A DNA stretch of 64,000 bases. It comes from JAJDOD01 sp050299835. GTDB taxonomy: Bacteria > Pseudomonadota > Alphaproteobacteria > Rhodobacterales > Rhodobacteraceae. Shown piece by piece: positions 60,102 to 64,000 of the stretch. The position numbers and the translations under genes are program-made. The stretch is taken from positions 62,001 through 126,000 of the forward strand of contig JBNKWP010000008.1 of assembly GCA_050299835.1 (NCBI GenBank), in the 5' to 3' direction. The notes under the pieces were generated by a model. It saw only the letters and a list, made by a program, of their open reading frames with translations, was not told where the DNA came from and searched no databases. How positions within the stretch are numbered: the stretch's first letter is position 1; every line of letters begins with the position of its first letter.

Positions 60102-62858
60102 CTAGTCGCTGAGAATGCGATATACAATCTTTTCAACGACCTGACGGGTTTTCCCAATCTCCCTCTCCAAAAGTTCGAGATCGCCCTGCCCCGTGGCGCG
60201 GAGCAGGAAAGAGGCCGCCGCCGCTCCGATCTCTTCGCTGATAACGGCGCCGAAAACCAGCCGTGTGGCCGTGCGCACGGTCCAGAAGAATGTCTGGGCC
60301 TCCAAAAGTGCGTCCACCTCGGCCTGGGAGAGCTGCAAAGCAGATTTCGAGGCGTTGATCTGCAGGCTCAGGCATCTTGCGTCGGAACCGGCGACAAGAG
60401 TTCCCGCCTGTGCCAGCAGGTCGATTTCCTGAAGACCGCCGGGCCCGGCATTCACGTCCAGCCAATGCTGCCCCGGCTTGGCCTCGGCCAACCGTCTTCT
60501 CATCTCGCTGACGTCGTTCAACGTCTCCTTTGCATCGCGTGAACGGGCGAGCAACGAACGTCGGAACGTCTCGATCTCATCGCACAGATCCTGCCTGCCC
60601 ACGACCGGTCGCCCGCGCGTCAGTGCCAGATGCTCCCAGGTCCACGCCTCTTCGGTCTGATAGGTCGTGAAAGAGGCCAGCGAGGTAGCGACCGGCCCCT
60701 GACGCCCCGAGGGCCGAAGCCGCATATCCACCTCGTAAAGCCGCCCCTCGGCAGTTGGGGCCGATAGTGCCGTGACAAGGGCCTGGGTCAGACGCGAGTA
60801 GTAACTGCGGGAGGCAAGCGGTCTCGGCCCCTCGGAATAGTCGATACCTTCGGCATCAAAGATTGCGATCAGATCCAGATCCGACGCCGACGTCAGCCGT
60901 CCCGCACCCAGCGAGCCCATCGCCAAAACACAGGCTCCCCGCCCCGGAGGCGGACCGTGGCGTCGGGAGAATTCCGCCACGACCACAGGCCAGAGCGCCC
61001 GAACCACCGCGCCCGCCAGATCGGCGTATTGATTGCCTGCCGTCTCCGCATCGATCAGTCCCCGCAAAAGGTGGACACCGGTCCTGAAATGCCACTCCCG
61101 CGCCCAGACGCGCGCATTGTCGAGACATTTTTCATAGTCTCCGACTTCCGAAAGTATGGCCGTGAGATTTTCCGCCAGAGCCCGCTGACCGGGCCAATCC
61201 GCGAAGAACTGGCCGCCGATCACGGCGTCGAAGACATCGGCATTGCGCGTCAGGTACTGCCCGAGTCCCGGCGCGGTGTCGACGATATCGACAACAAGGT
61301 CCAGGAGTTGCGGATTGGCCTCGAATAGCGAGAACAACTGCACCCCGGCAGGCAGGCCGGCGAGGAAGGTATCGAAATGCGCGAGCGCCTCTTCGGGATT
61401 TCCGGCTTCCGACAGACGGTTCTCCACACGCGGCCAGACCCGTTTCAGGATCTCCACGGCACGGGGGCTGCGAAGCGCCGGATATCCTGACCAGTCCGAC
61501 GGGAAATCCTTTGCCGCCTCCCGCGGCGACCGACCGCCCGATGCCGTCGACGGACGAAAGAGTTCCTGCGTCAAGGCGGCCACGCGATGCAGCCGATCTT
61601 CGATCTCCGCGGCATAGGCCGAGGCTTCACTGCCGGAAAGTGCCGCCAGTCGCGCGAATTCCTCTTCGGTTTCCGGCAGGCAATGAGTCTGCTGATCGGC
61701 CACCATCTGCACCCGGTGTTCAGCTTCGCGCAGAGCCCGGTACTCATGCTGTAATTCAGCTGCGTCCTCGGCGCTGACCCATCCCTTGCGGGCGAGACTC
61801 TCCAATGCGCCCACCGTCGTGCTTCCGCGCAGGTCCGGGTCGCGACCGCCGGAAATCAATTGCCGGGTCTGAGTGAAGAACTCGATCTCGCGGATGCCGC
61901 CTTCGCCGAGCTTCAGGTCGTGGCCCAGATGCGAAATCGGCTTGGTCAGCTTCTTGTGATCGCGAATGCGCAGCCGCATGTCCTGCGCGTCCTGGATGGC
62001 CGCGAAATCGAGGTGACGGCGCCAGACGAATGGCGTCAGACCATGCAGGAATTCCTTACCGGCCCCAATGTCTCCGGCAGCCGCGCGCGCCTTAATGAAG
62101 GCCGCACGCTCCCAGGTACGCCCGAAACTTTCATAGTACCTCCCGGCTGCCTCCATCGACAGGGCCACGGGGGTGACTGACGCATCTGGCCGAAGTCTAA
62201 GATCCGTGCGAAATACATAGCCGTCAGCCGTCCGGTCGCTCAGACTGTGCGTCATCGTCCGAACTGCCGCCACAAACCCGGTGCGCGCCTCGGCGTAGTC
62301 ACTTGGGTCAAAACGCGACTCATCGAAAAGGCAGATCAGGTCGATATCGGAGGAATAATTCAGCTCCCCCGCCCCCATCTTGCCCATTGCAAGAACCGAC
62401 AGGCCAGCTGCGCTGTCGATATCGTCATCGGTCTGGCCGGGCAGTCTGCCGCGCCGAATCTGCGCCGCGATGGCGGATTTCAGGGCAATATCGACGGAAT
62501 GATCGGCAAGACGGGTCAACGCCCCCGTCACCTCCTCCAGCGACCAGACTCCGGCCAGGTCTGACAGTGCGATCAGCACGGCAGCCCGTGCCTTCTTGCG
62601 TCGCAGATCAGGCACGATCTCCTTGACCGGCTCATGCAAAAGCGCGTCGAACGCCGCCTCCGGCTCACCGGAAAGCACTTCTTCCAGCCAGACCCCTTCC
62701 CTCCGGATCAGATCGCCCAGATGCGGCGAACTCCCGGCTGCGCCGAGTAACAACTCCGCCAGAACGCCCGACGCGCCTGGCAGGGCAGCCAGTGCATCAC
62801 GGCCCCGCTCGACATCATGGGCAATTGGAAGGCGCGTGATCCGGTTTTCGAAGCTCAT
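60102..62858 (-). CDS. glnE: glutamine synthetase adenylyltransferase/deadenylase
   Basis: GlnE switches glutamine synthetase off and on by adding or removing AMP under control of PII. The 918-residue protein has two nucleotidyltransferase domains: the deadenylase half with LAMGKMGAGELNYSSDIDLICLFD near residue 155, and the adenylase half with LAMGSLGAGRLTSASDLDLIAIFD near residue 640. Each has the G-S/M-x(n)-S-D-x-D pattern. Length fits alphaproteobacterial GlnE. Divergent from the YbaK-type gene. Confidence 0.95.
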   Translation of the reverse strand: MSFENRITRLPIAHDVERGRDALAALPGASGVLAELLLGAAGSSPHLGDLIRREGVWLEEVLSGEPEAAFDALLHEPVKEIVPDLRRKKARAAVLIALSDLAGVWSLEEVTGALTRLADHSVDIALKSAIAAQIRRGRLPGQTDDDIDSAAGLSVLAMGKMGAGELNYSSDIDLICLFDESRFDPSDYAEARTGFVAAVRTMTHSLSDRTADGYVFRTDLRLRPDASVTPVALSMEAAGRYYESFGRTWERAAFIKARAAAGDIGAGKEFLHGLTPFVWRRHLDFAAIQDAQDMRLRIRDHKKLTKPISHLGHDLKLGEGGIREIEFFTQTRQLISGGRDPDLRGSTTVGALESLARKGWVSAEDAAELQHEYRALREAEHRVQMVADQQTHCLPETEEEFARLAALSGSEASAYAAEIEDRLHRVAALTQELFRPSTASGGRSPREAAKDFPSDWSGYPALRSPRAVEILKRVWPRVENRLSEAGNPEEALAHFDTFLAGLPAGVQLFSLFEANPQLLDLVVDIVDTAPGLGQYLTRNADVFDAVIGGQFFADWPGQRALAENLTAILSEVGDYEKCLDNARVWAREWHFRTGVHLLRGLIDAETAGNQYADLAGAVVRALWPVVVAEFSRRHGPPPGRGACVLAMGSLGAGRLTSASDLDLIAIFDAEGIDYSEGPRPLASRSYYSRLTQALVTALSAPTAEGRLYEVDMRLRPSGRQGPVATSLASFTTYQTEEAWTWEHLALTRGRPVVGRQDLCDEIETFRRSLLARSRDAKETLNDVSEMRRRLAEAKPGQHWLDVNAGPGGLQEIDLLAQAGTLVAGSDARCLSLQINASKSALQLSQAEVDALLEAQTFFWTVRTATRLVFGAVISEEIGAAAASFLLRATGQGDLELLEREIGKTRQVVEKIVYRILSD

Positions 62859-62969
62859 GCCTGAACCCTAACAACCGCCGCAACGGAATCGACCGAAATC
62901 GCCTTCATCCCATCAAAAATGCGTAACTCCACACTTGCTATCCCTGTCGAAGCCACCGAAATTCCGCGC

Positions 62970-63440
62970 ATGAGCAAAAGCCTGAAACGGATCAAGGCCG
63001 CTTTGGCGGAGGCTGCCGTCGCCTCGGACGTCTTGGAGATGCCCGGTGAGACACGCACGGCGGCGGATGCCGCGCGGGAGGCCGGGTGCGAGATTGACCA
63101 GATTGCCAAGTCGATCATTTTCCGGGGCGAGAATACCGGGCAGACGGTTTTGTTCGTGACCGCAGGCGGAAACCAGGTGGACCCAGCCCGGGCGAGTGCG
63201 CTTGCCAGTGAGCCCCTGGGACGCGCCGATGCGGCATTCGTCCGTGAAATGACCGGCTTTGCCATCGGTGGCGTCGCACCGATTGCCCACAAGGTCGCGC
63301 CCCGCGCCTTTTTCGACCCTCGGCTTCTGGACTTCGGCACGGTCTTTGCCGCCGCAGGCACGCCGCGGCATATCTTTGCCATCGAACCAAAGGTTCTGCA
63401 GCATTTGGCCCAGGCAGAGACAGCGATTTTCACCACTTAG
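62970..63440 (+). CDS. YbaK/EbsC family aminoacyl-tRNA deacylase-like protein
   Basis: A 156-residue protein of the YbaK/ProX/INS fold, which removes wrong amino acids from tRNA. The family markers are CEIDQIAKSIIFRG (with the conserved Lys), GGNQVDPARASAL, TGFAIGGVAPIAH and the C-terminal FAAAGTPRHIFAI. Whether it edits Cys-tRNA(Pro), Ala-tRNA(Pro) or another charged tRNA is not clear. ATG at 62970 (MSKSLKRIK) is picked on homology; a start 17 codons upstream at 62919 is possible and neither has a strong ribosome site. Confidence 0.88.
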   Translation: MSKSLKRIKAALAEAAVASDVLEMPGETRTAADAAREAGCEIDQIAKSIIFRGENTGQTVLFVTAGGNQVDPARASALASEPLGRADAAFVREMTGFAIGGVAPIAHKVAPRAFFDPRLLDFGTVFAAAGTPRHIFAIEPKVLQHLAQAETAIFTT

Positions 63441-63492
63441 CGCGGAACTGAGCGCAATTATTTTTACGAATTTTCAGTGTGTTACAAAATAA

Positions 63493-63511
63493 ATGTAAAA
63501 TACATTCACAT
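63493..63511 (+). promoter_or_regulatory. palindrome 1 upstream of the DUF2852 gene
   Basis: ATGTAAAATACATTCACAT reads as ATGTAAA-N5-TTCACAT, an inverted repeat with one mismatch. A second copy begins 58 bases downstream. The stretch is AT-rich compared with the rest of the window. Confidence 0.6.
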
Positions 63512-63550
63512 AACCCATTGACCGGAACCCTCCGAAAGCCGATATCGGTG

Positions 63551-63569
63551 ATGTGAAAGGCATTCACAT
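63551..63569 (+). promoter_or_regulatory. palindrome 2 upstream of the DUF2852 gene
   Basis: ATGTGAAAGGCATTCACAT is a perfect 7-bp inverted repeat ATGTGAA-N5-TTCACAT, 25 bases ahead of the start codon. It shares 13 of 14 arm positions with the copy at 63493. The two look like a paired operator for one dimeric regulator, whose identity I cannot tell. Confidence 0.62.
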
Positions 63570-63593
63570 TAACCCAACCGACAGGAGCACAAA

Positions 63594-64000
63594 ATGAACA
63601 CCGCGACGATCACAGCCCCCCCCGACCACCGGGACAACTGGCTTCGCCGGAGCGAACGGTGGCTCGACGAGCGCGGCAAGCCCGCGTGGATCGTCGCCAT
63701 GATCCTCGGCTTCGTCTTTTTCTGGCCAATCGGCCTCGCCCTCCTCGCCTATATGATCTGGAGCAAACGCATGTTCGCAGGAAATTGCCGCAATCGCGCG
63801 CGCCACGCGCATCACGCATTCAAATCGAGCGGCAACACCGCGTTCGACGCCTACAAGGCCGACACGCTGCGCCGTCTCGAAGATGAACAGGACGCCTTCG
63901 AGGCCTTCCTGCAACGCCTTCGCGATGCAAAGGACAAGGCCGAGTTCGACCAGTTCATGGACGACCGCACAAAGTCGGGCAAGTCCGACATGGAAGAACC
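63594..64000 (+). CDS. DUF2852 family protein, C-terminus cut by window edge
   Basis: The first 135 residues are in the window. An N-terminal soluble part is followed by one membrane helix (about residues 32-52, WIVAMILGFVFFWPIGLALLAYM) and a cytoplasmic helical part with TAFDAYKADTLRRLEDEQDAFEAFLQRLRDAKDKAEFDQFM, the DUF2852 pattern. AGGAG sits 6 bases before the ATG at 63594. The family has no known function. Two related palindromes in its promoter suggest tight control. Confidence 0.88.
   Translation, partial: MNTATITAPPDHRDNWLRRSERWLDERGKPAWIVAMILGFVFFWPIGLALLAYMIWSKRMFAGNCRNRARHAHHAFKSSGNTAFDAYKADTLRRLEDEQDAFEAFLQRLRDAKDKAEFDQFMDDRTKSGKSDMEE

Noticed and set aside
1..64000. CRISPR array, insertion sequences, prophage or integrative element
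   Set aside because: I saw no regularly spaced repeats, transposase, integrase or phage genes, and base composition is even across the window.

Overview
The window reads as a chromosomal segment of a marine-type Rhodobacteraceae (Roseobacter group) alphaproteobacterium. The evidence is high GC with tightly packed, often 4-base-overlapping genes, a DksA with only one zinc-site cysteine, a complete Entner-Doudoroff gene set, FnrL/DNR-type TTGA-N6-TCAA boxes, and several small families typical of the group (DUF6314, DUF2852, DUF2927, ArsJ-linked GAPDH, RACo-type ASKHA ferredoxin). I see no insertion sequence, prophage, CRISPR array or rRNA. There is one tRNA, tRNA-Gly(CCC).

Layout. 0-2.5 kb: an edge-truncated alpha/beta hydrolase and an HCCA isomerase, divergent from prs. 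2.6-9 kb: periplasmic nitrate reductase napFDABC with an FNR box in front of napF, then a DNR-like Crp/Fnr regulator divergent from a HemG-like flavodoxin with a second FNR box between them. 9-12.3 kb: katG divergent from oxyR. 12.3-17 kb: bioY, DUF6314, purB, a small secreted peptide, an orphan FliG and a Hint-domain protein. 17.3-19.8 kb: modABC, supplying molybdate that NapA needs. 19.8-24.3 kb: a Na+/H+ antiporter, PhzF, a PhyH-type dioxygenase and a Ppx/GppA phosphatase. 24.4-30 kb: a one-carbon block holding a small 'virulence factor' family protein, a methylenetetrahydrofolate reductase, a pterin-binding methyltransferase, an internally deleted CoA-transferase and a corrinoid-reactivating ferredoxin. 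30-35 kb: tRNA-Gly, a thioesterase, DUF1697 and pgi-pgl-zwf. 35-41.6 kb: a radical SAM protein, an HNH nuclease, an esterase, an AlkA-type glycosylase, an MFS protein, a YejA-like binding protein and entericidin. 41.8-46.3 kb: the gap-arsJ arsenate pair, a 70-residue protein, an FrnE-like DsbA protein and a Bcr/CflA pump. 46.3-54.3 kb: ZapE, a rRNA methyltransferase with a PIN protein, then a translationally coupled minus-strand series (M48, DedA, a 111-residue protein, VWA, a 55-residue membrane protein, DUF2927, GNAT). 54.3-64 kb: an FAD monooxygenase, DksA, a MoxR ATPase, edd-eda, glnE, a YbaK-type deacylase and an edge-truncated DUF2852 protein.

How parts work together. zwf, pgl, edd and eda give the whole route from glucose-6-phosphate to pyruvate plus glyceraldehyde-3-phosphate. 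The two transcription units, 22 kb apart, carry nearly the same 16-bp LacI-type operator 30-35 bases ahead of their start codons. The 24-30 kb block looks like the folate and reactivation half of a split, B12-dependent methionine synthase or a similar methyl-transfer system. Two of its proteins end in the same kind of Gly/Arg tail. The best candidates for something under-described are that tailed methyl-transfer module, the VWA/DUF2927/MoxR neighbourhood, and the paired palindromes in front of the DUF2852 gene.
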